Part shown: positions 13,016 to 25,419 of the stretch, one piece after another
Layout: each line of letters starts with the position of its first letter
Position numbering within the stretch: the first letter of the stretch is position 1
NCBI GenBank assembly: GCA_001632435.1
Contig: KV423949.1
Span: forward strand, 154,187-218,186
From: Calocera cornea HHB12733
Taxonomy: Eukaryota; Basidiomycota; Dacrymycetes; Dacrymycetales; Dacrymycetaceae
Direction: 5' to 3'
Length of the DNA: 64,000 nt
Position numbers and translations under genes: made by a program
The notes under the pieces: generated by a model
Told to the model about the DNA's origin: nothing
Database searches by the model: none
What the model saw: the letters and a program-made list of their open reading frames with translations, nothing else

Positions 13016-13144
13016 AATGTATGCTCCGACCGCGCCTCAGGTCTTTGTGCACACCTTCGACTCATCTCAAGTCGCACGGACATGTGTGTCATGTACGGAG
13101 AGCGCGACTAAATACGCGCGTTGTATGTACAGTATGTACAGTGT

Positions 13145-15025
13145 TCACTGCGAGAACGTGACAACTTCGACGCGCTGCCGACAGAAAGCAACGTCCTTCT
13201 GCGTGACCCTCGAGCACCCCCGAATCTCGAGCTCCTTCAGCCGCACACACCACTTGTTCTCCGCGCCAGTCCAGCGGTTGAACGCGAACTGACGGAACGC
13301 AAACCCCTCCACCGCTCCGCACTCGTCGATCTTGAGGCTCTCCAGGTACTGCGCGAGCCACGGACCCTTCGGGGTGGGGTTGGCAAGCCAGTTCACCGGA
13401 TCGTTCGTGAGGTTGCAGCGGGTGAAGGACAGGGAACGCAGGTACTTGCATGCCTTGAGAACGTGCAGGAGCTCGGCTAGGCTGCTCTGCAGGTTCGCGA
13501 AGGTGAGAGTCTGAATGCCGCGTGCGTGACGGTCGTCTCCATGAGGAGAAGCAAGGTTGCCAATTTCGGCCAGCTGCACCAGCGCTAGGCCATGCAAATC
13601 CTGGAAGCCGTCGGCATTCGGTTGATACGGCACCGAGCTGAAGGCGATGTCGACGTTGTTGAGGCGGGGTGTTCGAAGGTGCGCGAGGAGAAGGTGGACA
13701 TTGTCGGCCCGGCACTTCCAGAGCCGGAGCTCCTCCACCTCCGGAAATGCAAGCTCCCGCACGCCGGTATGCGGCACCGGCGGTAGCTGCTGATCCCAGT
13801 TGTCGATTCTGAGGCTGCGGAGTGCCGGATATGTGGCAGCGAATTCGCGTAGCGTCTGGAAGTTGTTAGCCCATTGCTCGGGGCGGGATATGTGCAGGCT
13901 GCGCAGTGCGCAAGGTGGACCGACGTTGGCGAGTAAAGCACGGTCGAAGCGAATGCTCTGGAGTTGTGCCGGCATGGTGTAGCGCAGCAATCCTCTGAGC
14001 GGCGCCGCTGGGCACGGCACGCACAGGCTGATGTCGAGCGTCCGCAGCGGGGCGCTCGTGCCGCGTTTACCCACCAGCTCACCCAGGGCGTGCGCGAGCG
14101 TGTTGACGGTATATGTGCGTATGGTCAGGCCGGTTATGCGCTTCCTATGCGGCTTGACGAGGGCCACCGCAGTGTTGAAGAAGTATTTGTCGATGCGCGC
14201 CTCGTGCAGGGTGAGGTTGCGAAGGTATACGGTGAGCGGGCCGACGCGTGCGCGCTCTAGGTAGAGTTCGGCGGTGTGGAATGAGCTGCCACTGCAGATA
14301 GATATATGCGACCAGAGGGAGGGAACGGCATGGCTGATGATATGCCATCGGCTGGCGAAGAGGGTTAGTGAGATTCGGTGGAACAAGCCGACCGACGTAC
14401 CGACACACGAGGTTGGCCTTTCGTCCAAAGGCGGGGTCCTCCTTCGCGACCTCGGCCATGATGATGTAGAGGATATCTTCGGGGAAGGCGCCCAAGTTCA
14501 CAGCTTTCTTAGCTGGAACGGCGCGTTTCCTGCTGCAATATTGGCATGTGAGCGCATAGGATGGTGGGATATGACTCACATCGCCTTCTTCCTCTTCGGC
14601 GTGTCCCTCCTCCTTTCCCTCAGCTCCTGCTCCTCCATCTTCACGCTAACCGTCCGGCTGATGCCCACCGCCGCCTCGGGGATGACGGGGTTGAACCCGA
14701 ACTCGGCCCCGCTCGCCGCCGGCGCCGGCGTCGCGGCGAGCAGGGGAACTCCCGTACTCCGGGTTACCCGCCGAGGCCGATCTCTCTCTACTCCGAGCCC
14801 ATAGCCCCTCCCTCGGCCGCGGGCGGTTCGGATCGTCGGTACGCGGGCGATGATCTCCGTCGGGACCGGGGCCGGGACGGCGGGCTGAGGCAGGCCGGTG
14901 ACGAACCGAAGCGCTGTGCCCAATACGTCCATGTCGAAGATGCTGTTCGGTTGCTGGGGAAGGAACGGATAGTCGGTGGCCTTTAGTCGTCGAGGAGCCG
15001 GTCTGGTCTGGGCGATGTATAGCAT
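13145..15025 (-). CDS. F-box / leucine-rich-repeat-type protein
   Basis: A typical basidiomycete F-box protein, likely a substrate adaptor of an SCF ubiquitin ligase. Exons 15025-14580, 14532-14401 and 14351-13145 join in frame (1785 nt, 594 aa) across introns of 47 nt (donor GTGAGT, acceptor TTGCAG) and 49 nt (donor GTACGT, acceptor GCCAG). The F-box spans the second junction: AFPEDILYIIMAEVA ... NLVCRRWHIISHAVPSLW, the usual L-P-x-E-I/L ... C+xW pattern. The rest holds irregular LRR-like segments (LRTLDISLC, LRSLHISR, LRSLRIDNW, LKELEIRGCSRVT). The first exon, rich in Pro/Arg, is less certain. An in-frame upstream ATG at 15271 would add 82 residues, and a start in exon 2 is also possible. 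Confidence 0.75.
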
Positions 15026-15271
15026 CAGCTCGACGCGTCGGATAGACGGGAGCACGAGAGACGCGTCGAGACCAGAGACATTACATGCCACCGCCGAAGG
15101 CGGCGACTCGCGGCACTCCGGCCCCGGGGACCGTGGTCCCCATCCGCACCCCCCATTTCGTGGCGGCAAGCCACCACCCGACCTGCGCTGAGACGTGCCG
15201 GCTATGCCCCCGGAGTTGCCCAAAACGTGATGTGTCGCGTCGCCACAAAGAAGCACAGTCGCCACCGACAC

Positions 15272-18200
15272 TCACCGAATCGTCCGCTGCCCTTGCTGCT
15301 GTTTCTTGAGGAATGAAGCACGTCGAAGGGCGGGGAAGAGATAGAAGGACCGTCTTATACCACCGCACCGAGGTTAGTACTGGCGGGGTGGCTTGCTCGG
15401 TTGCCCCTTTCCCAAGCTTATTGCAATGTCCCTGGCTTCCACACATTCCTGTTGCCGTCACACGCCCGGGGCCAAACAAACTCCTCCGGCGGGGCCACTA
15501 GCCTGACTGCTCCCGGACCAATCAGTTCGCTGTGCGAGAATGCCACCGCCGCGCCCGTGAATCCGCGCCACGCGACTCACCCGCCGAGCCTACCACCCAC
15601 CTGTCGACAGCTCGGACATATCACAGAGCTTCTTTCGATATACGGACGCGCGTGCCAAATGAAAGGGAGGCAAAGCCGCGCACCCATCGACCTGCCTCAT
15701 TGGCCGAATCCGCACTGTGGCAGCGGCCCTGAACCCCTGGTCGCGCGGTGGACGGGGTCCTACGGGCCTGGGTGGAGGCTGGCCGGCTTCGGCTTGTGAG
15801 AACAATGGGCCTTCTGTCCTATTCTCATTTAACTAGTGCCTCTTTCGGCGCAATCCATGTCAACCCAGGCCGATCAATGACGTCATGTTCCCATTGGCCT
15901 GACAGATGTCCAGACAGAATGTTTCGCTGCAATCCTGAGGGGTCACTGTGCCCAATTCGCGGCTCAACCTGGGCCAGATCTGAATACGATCATCACGATG
16001 GATCTACATCGATGTCCGATGTGTGCGCCTTCAATGTATCGAATTTCCTCCTTAGGCGCCGAGCCAAACCCCTATACAACGGCCAGTGCTAACCCGATTA
16101 TATGACACAAGCCCCGAGTAGCAGGGCAAAGGCCACAATACATCGCACTCCGCGATCTGGGGCGGATCTGATCTTCCCTGATCCGCACCGCAGCACACTC
16201 CGCAAACAGAGTTCATCTCCCGAGCACACCACCCTGCGAAGCCCGACTCCCACCAGTATCCTGCATCCTCCCGAAGAGCGCTGCGCTCTGGCGAGGGTCC
16301 GACCTTCCGCATGGGTCTAACCGCGTCTTACCGCGCTGGGAACACTCACGACGACGACGTCGTCGTGGTCATCGTCGCTGGCAGCTTCTGCTGATCCTCC
16401 CCATCGTTTCAGGGACATCGGAACATACACCACACGACATTCGCGCTCCTCATTTCCACAAGGTCGTCCCTCCCGCCCGCACTGACCAAAGGCGGCCTGA
16501 CCGCTCATACTTCCCATATGCGTGCGCGGCGCCCTGCGGCGGTCCGCCCCCATTCGTACAGTACTCGCTTCCAGACCTCCGAAGCACGTAAGAACGCTTC
16601 ACCCGCTCCGCTCCAACTGCACGCCGGACCGCTGGTTCCACCTCACGCACTGGAGAAGAGAACAGAACACCGCTGGCGTCATCCCCCAACCTCTGGCGCT
16701 CGTTTGCCAGCTCGAGCTACAGGTAGACCAGACCCTTATAAGTCCTCGGCGCGCCCCTCATCAACATTAACACGTGCAGTGTATGCCGTGCGCTGGCACT
16801 CGGGTTCGGACAGCCTGCCAATTCTGGAGCGCGGGCCGGGGGGGAGACTCCTTCTTTCTGAAGCACTGCAAGGGTGGGCCGGTGCTCGGTCGGCAGATGA
16901 CTAGCTCATGGTTCAAATGCAGAGCGGTGTGGCAGGGTACGAGAAGCAGGAGGGCGACATGCGGGCCCCGAGGCCAGCTGGCAGCCAACCAGTTGTTGCT
17001 TTGTAGCCTCGTACCGCCCCTGTTGACTGTCCCTCCGCTTGCGTGCCTGGCAGAGTGGAGTCACTCTTGCTCTTGTTAATACCCATTTCGCGCTCAGTTC
17101 GTTGGAGACTCCCGTTGACTGCGCTATACGAGAATGTTAACTCACTTCGAGAGAACTTGATGTCCGGATTGAGCCCTTCAGGAAGGCCCAATCAGATCCA
17201 GCATGCCCCGTGAACTGGCTGAATACGATTGTCTTCTCCTGGTGAGTCGAGCGATCGGCGAGATCAGTGAGCAATTCCGCGATGTTTTGGCGCTGCTGGG
17301 TGGGAGATTTGGACTACCGGTTACGCACACAGTCGAGCAGCCATGAATATATGCGCGCGGCCCTGCCCCCTTTCAGCGACTGGCCGTCCGTGCCTCGACC
17401 GTGTACCTTCCAAGCCTAGGCGCGGCCCGTCCGAACGTTGTCTTCTCGCGCCCGAGAAGGCTGCACGGCCCACCGGCAGGAGCGTGCCCAGCTGGGCCGG
17501 CACAACGGACTGCCAGCAATGTCGCGCTGCTCAGCTGAGGGTTCGTGAACTGAGACAGTGCAGCTATTCTTGCTGTTGGAGTGACGCAATGGAGCTGGTG
17601 TGGTATTTATTATTATGGAATGCGAAGTGGAATGGGGTTGCGAAACGGGCGCGGCGGTGTGGAGACCGGACCCCCGGATGGAGGCTGCCTCGTGGCGCAG
17701 TGTACGCCCCACGGGCCGTTGCGTGGAAGCAGGGAGGATCAGAGGAGCTGCTCCGCCCGTCGCTGCCCGTTGCCCGTTGCCCGTTCCGCACGCGCACCCG
17801 CCCGGCATTCAAGGCGTTTCCCGACTTTATTGGAAGACGAGAGCGCGTGCCCAGCGCGAGCAGTGCGGCGGATGCTCCGGCCTGCCCGACCTGGCAATTG
17901 TTCGATTCGCTGCCCTTGGTCCCTGGCGGCTCGTGCTCGCGCCTCGTTCCGCGCTTCGGGCGGGCCGCCCCCTGCGCGTGCCCAGCGTGCTTCGCACCTT
18001 CTCTCGCCCCTGAAACCCGCGAAGCAACCGTTTCTGACGGGTGCCACTGAGTTCTGCCAGCGCGCCGCTGGCCATCCCATCCGCATATGCATGCCCATGG
18101 CTCCAACGACGTCCTGATTCTGCGCTACTTCTGCTCGGCACGGTGCTTTCAAGCCGGCATGCAGTCCAACTCGCGTTATGCATCGTTACTACTCTTGTGA

Positions 18201-18960
18201 CCCTACATTCAATGACAGTCAGCACTAGGCGGACGATTGGTATTGCGTGATGATGGACTGCAAGAGGCTCGCTGACAATAGAGCTTTTGTCGGCGTTTAG
18301 GGCCCCAAATTCACAGGATCATACAGTAGGGGAACGAATGGCAGGGGGGCTATTGCCCAATCGGGCGCTCCGAGCGATGTGGGCGCTCTTTGGGACATGG
18401 GAGGGTGTGACAGCGGCGACTTGGGCTTGGCCTGCGCAGGAGCTCCAGTGATCGAGGGCCGGGGATGGCCAGCTTCCGAGTCCGAGTCCGAGTCCGAGTC
18501 CGCGTCCGCAGTGACGCGCATGCGGCCGCCCGACGCTCCGAGCGCACGCACGGTCGCACGCCACTGGTCCGAAAAACTAGGCCGGCTATTAATTTTTCAA
18601 TCTCGCCCGCAACGCACGCAACGCCGCTTCCGTAATACCCCACTTCTCATGAATCACTAACCGAGTCAGATTTTCAGAGGGGCTGGGCGCTGGTGAGGTC
18701 TTGGTCAACGGGGTAAAGGAAGTTGTGGAAGAGGTGACTGCTGTACAGGAATTCGATCTGTCAATGGCGCTGGATCGAATGGGAGCCCTGGGGTGGAAGA
18801 GCGGTGGCTGTGAGGTCTCAGCGGCAGATGGAAGCAAGTCGCGGCCGATGAGGACACAATAGAGGCGGACCCTGTGGGTTGGCCCGGGCGTCCACGGGAA
18901 GGGGGAAGGGGGAGGGGGGGAGGGGCTGTTCGGCCCCCTTGAGCGCGGTCTCGAGAGGCG
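15272..18960. other. 3.7 kb without a supported gene
   Basis: GC-rich DNA with many long open frames on both strands, as expected from stop-codon depletion at high GC. None shows a recognisable domain, a credible exon chain or biased codon use. Short slippage repeats occur, such as three GCCCGTT units near 17765-17787. It may hold promoters of the divergent F-box and GATA genes, noncoding transcripts or degraded repeats. Confidence 0.5.
18476..18508. repeat. (GAGTCC)n microsatellite
   Basis: Four to five perfect GAGTCC hexamer units followed by a variant GCGTCC. Confidence 0.9.
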
Positions 18961-19147
18961 TCTGTGTGTGCGGGAGTAAAAGCGGGGGAAAGGGATGTAA
19001 TTAGGGTCCGTGAGGCTCCGGCTGTGACACTGGAGGCCGCCCACCCCTCCCTATCTTCCCAGACGCTGCACCGTCGTCGCCCGCTCCGAACGCACGAAGG
19101 GACCGCTCCGACCGTCGTCCCTCTCCTCCAACAACGGCGGCCCAGGC

Positions 19148-22100
19148 ATGTCCGGCATCCCAAACCCCCAATTCTCTTCATCCCTCCCGGACCAGACAAT
19201 GCCAAACCAAGCAGCGGCCGCACTCGCCTTTGCTCAGGTCCGCCAGCAGTTCGGCGACAGCGTCGACCTCGAGCAAGCGCTCTCCGCACTCCCCCTCCTC
19301 CAGTCACTCCACGGACTGCAGACACCCAACACGCAGGGAAGCATGCAGGTCTCCCAGAGCCCCGCCGACCACACACCGCAGGGGATGGGCTACCTCTGGG
19401 GCTCACAGGTACGCTATATGCGCCCTCTCCCCCCCGTCTGGAACAGCACGCTGATGCCGGAACAGCAGTTCACCCTCCCAACGCCGCCGCACAGTCTTCC
19501 AACCTCCTCTTCCATGCCCTCGCAACTCGACATCCCCGCCATGCTTGCGGCCGCCCAGGCCCAGGCCAACAGCCCGGCAAGCTCCGGCACCTCCCAACAC
19601 AAGAAGAAGCCCTCGTCGGGGGGACCAACACGGTATGCGCCCATTCAGCCCAAGCCTGCCCGGCCGACGACCAAGATGTCCGCCTCGACGACGACGACCC
19701 CGCCGAGTACTACGAGCGGGTCAAATGCCTCCCGTCCGGCGAGCCCGAAGATCAACCGTGGGAAACAGTCGGTCCCGACCACACCGGCTGACTCATCCCC
19801 CGCGAGCACCGCGCCGTCCCAGCCGCTGCCGTTGCCTCCGGTCAACCTTCCCCGGAGCGCGACGACCGGGCAGCTTCCGGCGCTGGCGACGAGCGGGCCG
19901 GGCATGAGCGGGCCGATGAGCCCGGTCGCTCAGTACTCGCAGCAACTGCAGATGGTCATGCGGCTTGGGGCGCAGATGGCGCAGCAGGGCATGGGCGGGC
20001 CGATGCCGATGATGGAGGGATGGTCGGAGAGCGCGAACAACGTCAACTGGGCTGCGCTCGGCATGCAGTTCCCCGGCGGGTCGGGCATGAACATGGGCCA
20101 GATGCAGGCGCACGCGTTCCAGACGCCGCTCGACAGCCCCATCACCCCGCATCCAGGGCACAACCCGACGTTCCAACCGGACTTTGGACGGTCACCCAGC
20201 CTGTCTGGCATCCTGAATGAGGACGCCTTCCGCAGGAGCCAGACGCGGGACCTTGGTTCGCCTCTTGGGTACGACAGCCCACCTCCGACAGGCACGACCG
20301 ACCACTCCTACGGCGCGTTCGACATGGCTTCGCCGAACTCTACACGAGGCGGGAACCTGTCGCTGAGCTTTGACGACATGTTTGCCGGAGCCGAGTCCGA
20401 CAACGATAACCCCGACAACGACCCGCTTGCTACCAAGGTGTGGAAGCTGTATGCGCGCGAAAAGGGCACGATCAAGCACGCCCAACGCATGGAGAACCTC
20501 ACCTGGCGGATGATGGCGCTCAAGCTGAAAAAGAAGGAGGCGGAGGAGAAGGCGCTGCTGGAGAGACAGTTGCAGGCACAAGCAGAGGAAAGGAGCCCCG
20601 CGGCTGCAGTTGACAGGGAGACGAAGAGCCAGAGCGTCGGCGGTGGCCACGTCGGCGGTGGCAAGGGTAAGGGAAAGGAGGTCGATGTTAGAGAACAGCC
20701 GGGGGAGCCGGGGTCAGGCACCGCGGAAAAGGGCGCCTCCAAGGGTGTTCAGGGGGCCGGCCATCACGCCCGCGCGCAGCTTAGTGTGTCAGGGAAGACA
20801 TCAGAAGAACCAGGCGCCCCGCTTCCGCCTGGTTCTGGGTCCAATACCAACAACACATACGGCTCGCTGGCCCGGAAAACCGTAGATTGGGGTGACCCGT
20901 TGGAACGCGGCCGCAGTGTGGTCAAGGGCAACCCACGCAAGAAGGTCGTTGGATTCGGCGTAGAGGGCGAGGATGCATCACCGGAGTTAGTATTTTGGTC
21001 TTCGCGCACGCGTCATCCCAAAAAAGAAGCTGATGCGTGCTTATCGTTATGTAGCGACGACGATAAGATGGACTGGCGCTCCATCAGCCGGTCCCGCTCC
21101 CGCGTCCCCATGGACATCGACTTCCGGGCTGCCAGCCGCTCACGCTCTCGTCCTCCCAACGCAATGTTCCCATACGATCCCTTCACCCACCCCGAGGCCC
21201 ACTCTCATAACCTCCTCAGCCAGACAGAGGGCGTCCTCTTCTCTTCATTTGACTCCCCCGTCGAGCCATCCACCAGCAACTGGCGCGCCATCCCCGGCTC
21301 ATCATCCGCCAAAGCATCCGATAACTCGGGCAAGCCTGCCAGCATTCCCATCCCCGGCTCCGCCTCCGCCGGCCGCGATTCCCTCGCTCGCCTCCAGCAG
21401 GAAGCAGCACAAGAGTTCGGATTCGACCACCAGGGCGTCGCACCCGATAACGACCACCTCACTCACCAAAGGATGATCTCGATGCCCGCATCCGCCCAAC
21501 ACGTCTTCCCCAGCATGCCACCGAACGCCGCGCCCCCAGGGTCCCTGCCAGCGTTCGGCATCTATCCTGGCACCAGCTGGGGAGGTGCTCACTCCGGCTC
21601 AAGCAACCGCAAGCAGCCTGCCTTCCCGCGTGTCGTGCGCAAGACGAGCTTTGACCACACTGTGCCGAAGAATGGGATATTTGATGTGCCGGGTCGTCAT
21701 CAGGTGAATGGGCGACCAGAGTCTCCCAAGACAACACTGGTGCGCAGTGTTGTCTGTTTCTTGCTCCGTGAATCCCCTCTGATGCGCTTCTTTTATAGGG
21801 CAAACGCCGTGCAGACCCTATGCCGATGGATGCCGAGTTCAGAGGCGACGCCATGGAGCAGCCATCCGCGGCGTCTCTCCAGCCGGAGAACCTCATGATC
21901 TCGACCCCTTTCGACTTCCATGTCCCCAATCCATATGAGGGCATGTTCGATATGCACGCGGCAGACATGATGTCGCCCATGTCCGCAACGGACATGCAAC
22001 ATCACGCCATGCGCACGTCATTTTCTGCACCAGTGTCGTATACTTCGTCACCGTCCAACGGCTTCGTTCCTCTTCCTCCCACCCTCGAGCACATTGATGT

Positions 22101-23234
22101 TGGAAGTGCAAATACCGCGACCAATGCGTTGGTGGACGGCGTTGCCAGAATGTCCACGGCCTCCGCCTCGCCGATCTCACCCGTTCATCCCCACTCGTTC
22201 CACGGTGGCATGGGTGGTTACAATAACGATCAGCAAGGCATGATGTCGCTCTTCTATCCCGGTGTCGGCATGGAGGACCCGTCCCAGACGCACTACACGC
22301 ACGTCGATCCGACCCAGATCCTTGCCAATCAGTCGCCGGTTGCGTACAGCGGCAGCGCTGGCAGCAGCGCAGGCGCCTATCAGACGAGCCCGCCAAGCGA
22401 CGGCTGGGGAACCGGCCTGAACACTACATCAACGCCTTCTCCCGAGCCAGTCGGAGGCTACTCGTCTTCGGTGCCTGCACCGAGTCGGCTCGCTCAAGCG
22501 CTTGGCAAGGCGGCGCACCGTGCTGGTGTGCAAAGCCAGAACCGCAAGATTGCCAGCACAAAGCGCGTTGTGGAAGCTGCGGGTTCTTCGAGCAAGTCTT
22601 CTCACCAGAAGAAGCCGTTTGGAGCACCGCTGGTCGCGCCGAAGAAGTCGAGCTCTGCGGAACCGGCTAAGAGCCCGGCATCTGCGGTTACTACCGGTTC
22701 GAGCGCGGGTGACGAGGGTGAAGGGTTACCGACGGTCTGCACAAACTGTCAGACGACGAACACCCCGCTCTGGAGGAGAGACGCGGAGGGCAATCCGCTT
22801 TGCAACGCCTGCGGGCTATTCTTCGTGCGTATATCAGGATTTGGTCGGTTGGCATCTGTTAACATCTCCTGCAGAAGCTCCACGGCGTAGTGCGCCCCCT
22901 GTCGCTCAAGACCGATGTAATTAAGAAGAGGTACGGTGATTTCACGGTGGAATGGTGTTTTGGTCCTAATTCCCATCCCAGGAACCGTACGTCTGGTCAA
23001 CCTGGAGGAGCTGCTACGCGCAAGACCGGTGTCACGGTGACTCCGAGCACTGTTCGAATTGCCGCATCATCCTCCCACGCAAAGCGAAACAGCCTTCCCG
23101 GTCCCATTTCGACCAGCCTCGGTGCCAGCAGCACCCGGACCATTGCTCCGGGCAAGCCAGGCAGCAGTGCCGGTACCAATTCGATGTCTATGAAGCGCCA
23201 GAGGAGATCCTCCGATGCGAATCTCTTGGGTTGA
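19148..23234 (+). CDS. areA-like: AreA/NIT2-type GATA transcription factor
   Basis: Probably the nitrogen-metabolite regulator that activates genes for secondary nitrogen sources. Exons 19148-21739, 21799-22824, 22875-22930 and 22982-23234 join in frame (3927 nt, 1308 aa) over introns of 59, 50 and 51 nt. The N-terminal half is low-complexity Pro/Ser. At about residues 425-455 lies the conserved GATA-family N-terminal block [16 protein letters not shown] ... [18 protein letters not shown] (DUF1752). One zinc finger, [14 protein letters not shown] ... CNACGLF, has the 17-residue Cys loop of AreA-type factors. Introns 2 and 3 split the finger tail, which reads [19 protein letters not shown] after splicing. 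An optional in-frame 57-nt intron (19409-19465) with good signals may also exist. The start is the first ATG followed by the fungal pattern; an upstream start is not excluded. Confidence 0.88.
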
Positions 23235-24033
23235 AGATTGAAGTAACGAATTCTGTACATGCGGAAGTGGAAACGGTGTACGAAGTCCCCTCCCCTCCTT
23301 TGATTTTTTTGGTTTTCAGGGTGAACTCTCTACATAATGAGGGAGACAATCGTAGACGTCCGAAATGTTGTGGAGCTGACGTGTATTTGTTTGCTGTTTC
23401 CCTAATGCCCCGGCACATCCGTGGTGGGCATGTTATGACTATGATGCCCAAATAGAGCTCTGGCTTTCGTTCCGCAACTCGACCACAACTTACTGTTCTT
23501 GTTTACTCGCTTTCCATCGTGTATCAACATGACATACCAGATACTTAGTTCCTGCACCTTCCTACGTAGTTCGGGGCGGTGGAATATCATCATCTTTAGC
23601 TGGCACTCCGTACTCGGTTCGATGACAGGACGAGCAGCCTCGTCTGAGAGAAGCTAAAGATCGTGGAACTCATCCCCGTAGAAATTGGATTCGCTCCATG
23701 CGTGAGTGGGACTGGAGGTGCACGCAAGACCCGCAGTTGAAGAATGGGGTTTTCGTGGGCAGGACCCCACGGTCAATAAGACAACGCACCGCCGCTTCGG
23801 GGTCCTGCCGGCCACGGCAGGGTCAGATGGTGGACTCACGGTTGCCCGTGCTGCCCACTGATGGCATCTAACCGCCAACTTCTTCTTGAATTCGCATGTC
23901 TCTGCAACGCGCACGCTCCGGCAGGTTTGGCGTGGACGCCATGGATTGCTTTATGCTGTGGCTAGCTTCTTGTCTGACCGTGGTTGCCTTTGAACGGTGC
24001 CATTTGCTCCGATTCATGGGGACGCCGTCGCCG
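23235..24033. other. Intergenic region
   Basis: Contains the 3' flank of the GATA gene and upstream DNA of the first SDR. No gene or repeat was recognised. Confidence 0.5.
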
Positions 24034-24039
24034 TATAAA
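24034..24039 (+). promoter_or_regulatory. TATA box of SDR gene 1
   Basis: TATAAA 70 bp upstream of the ATG at 24104. Similar boxes precede the SDR genes at 54616 and 56232 at comparable distances. Confidence 0.55.
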
Positions 24040-24103
24040 TGTGCGGTGGAGGGCCCGAACGGATTCTATACTCGACAGCACATAGTTTCTCCAGGAAGAC
24101 ATC

Positions 24104-25138
24104 ATGCCGTCTATTCCTGCCCTTCCACCGAACACGACGCTCAAGGGCCTCTCCGTGCTCATCACCGGGGCTAATCATGGCGGCCTCGGATACGAGGCGG
24201 CTCTATTATGCTTGCAGCTGGGAGCCTCCCCTGTCTACATCACGACACGCACTTTTGCCAAGGGAAAGGCCGCCCGAGATACACTGCTAGCCGATTCGGT
24301 GGTGAAGCAGAAGAATTCCAACGCGGTGGTCAAGGTGTACGAGCTTGAGATGTCCAGCTGGGACGGCGTCACCTCCTTCGCCAACAAGTTTGTCAATGAC
24401 CGGAGAGCGGCAGGTGAGCCACTCGATATCGCTATGCTCAGTGCCGCCATGGCGAACACCGCTTTCAAATTGGCACCAACCGGCAATGAAGGAATCATTC
24501 AAGTCAATCACTGGTCAACCGCCCTCCTCTCTCTCCTGCTACTTCCACTGCTAGAGAGCAGCACCACGCCTGAGCACACAACACGACTCATGATCGTCTC
24601 GTCCGGCCAGCATCGAAATGCAGGCCTTGACAGACGTCCGCCCAACGACATAGACTATCTCGCTTCCTTGAACGACAAGGCGACCTTCAGCGCAATCCAG
24701 CGATATGGGCTTAGCAAGCTCCTGATCATCTTCTTCCTCCGCGAGCTCAGTGAACGGGTCAGCCGCGACAATGTCATCATCAACACTGTATGTCCCGGCA
24801 TGATCAAGACCCAGCTCGCTCGCACAGCACCCGGATGGGCTCGTCCGATCATCTGGACTCTGGCATTGCTTGAAGCCAACCCGATTGAGAAAGGCGCCGC
24901 TTGCTATATACATGCCGTTGCGTGCGTAGGGAAGGAGAGCCATGGGCTTTGGTACCGCCGCATGAAACTGACCCCGTGAGTACATTTTGAATGGATGATA
25001 CGAAACCGCGTTAACAAGCGAAACAGGTATGGAGAATTTGTCACTAGCCCCGACGGTGAAAAGACACAGAAGAGAGTATGGGAAGAGACGATGCAGGCAC
25101 TGAACGAAGTGGTGCCAGGTATTGGTGCTAATGTTTGA
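24104..25138 (+). CDS. Short-chain dehydrogenase 1, atypical cofactor loop
   Basis: NAD(P)-binding Rossmann-fold SDR of the fungal retinol-dehydrogenase-like type; substrate unknown. Exons 24104-24975 and 25027-25138 (327 aa) are split by a 51-nt intron at Pro-Tyr near the C terminus, the same site as in SDR 2, 4 and 5. The catalytic YxxxK is present (YGLSK), as are the substrate-loop motif NTVCPGM and a Ser pair (IVSSG). Two motifs are abnormal. The glycine-rich loop reads TGANHGGLG, one residue longer than the TGANVGLG of its neighbours. The NAG motif is replaced by SAA (AMLSAAMAN). Cofactor binding may be altered or lost, so it may be a divergent enzyme or a pseudoenzyme, although the frame is intact. 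Confidence 0.88.
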
Positions 25139-25419
25139 ACCGTCGCTGTGAAATCAAGCCGGTTATGTTGTACACTTTCAAGCTATATTAATGACGAGAA
25201 TGACCCGGAATCCCTGCTTGTTTTTCCAAGGGTGAATTGGAATCGAGCCACTAGGCAAAGGGCGTGTATAGCTTGCAAAGATCCGGAGACGCGGATGACG
25301 TGTAGATCGGAAATCCCGGTTAGGTTAGCCTCCGAGTTCCGAACCGCTCCGACTTCGGGCAACCTATCATTGTTGGTCGTCAGGTATCGTTCCTTCTCGT
25401 ATCAATCGTATCCTTCACC

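Noticed and set aside
15748..18250. Numerous long open frames on both strands (up to about 235 codons)
   Set aside because: They overlap each other in several frames in GC-rich DNA, have no domain, no credible splice chain and no conserved start context.
20987..21051. Possible extra intron in the GATA factor gene (GTATTTTGG ... TTATGTAG)
   Set aside because: Its length would shift the reading frame; the open frame continues without it.
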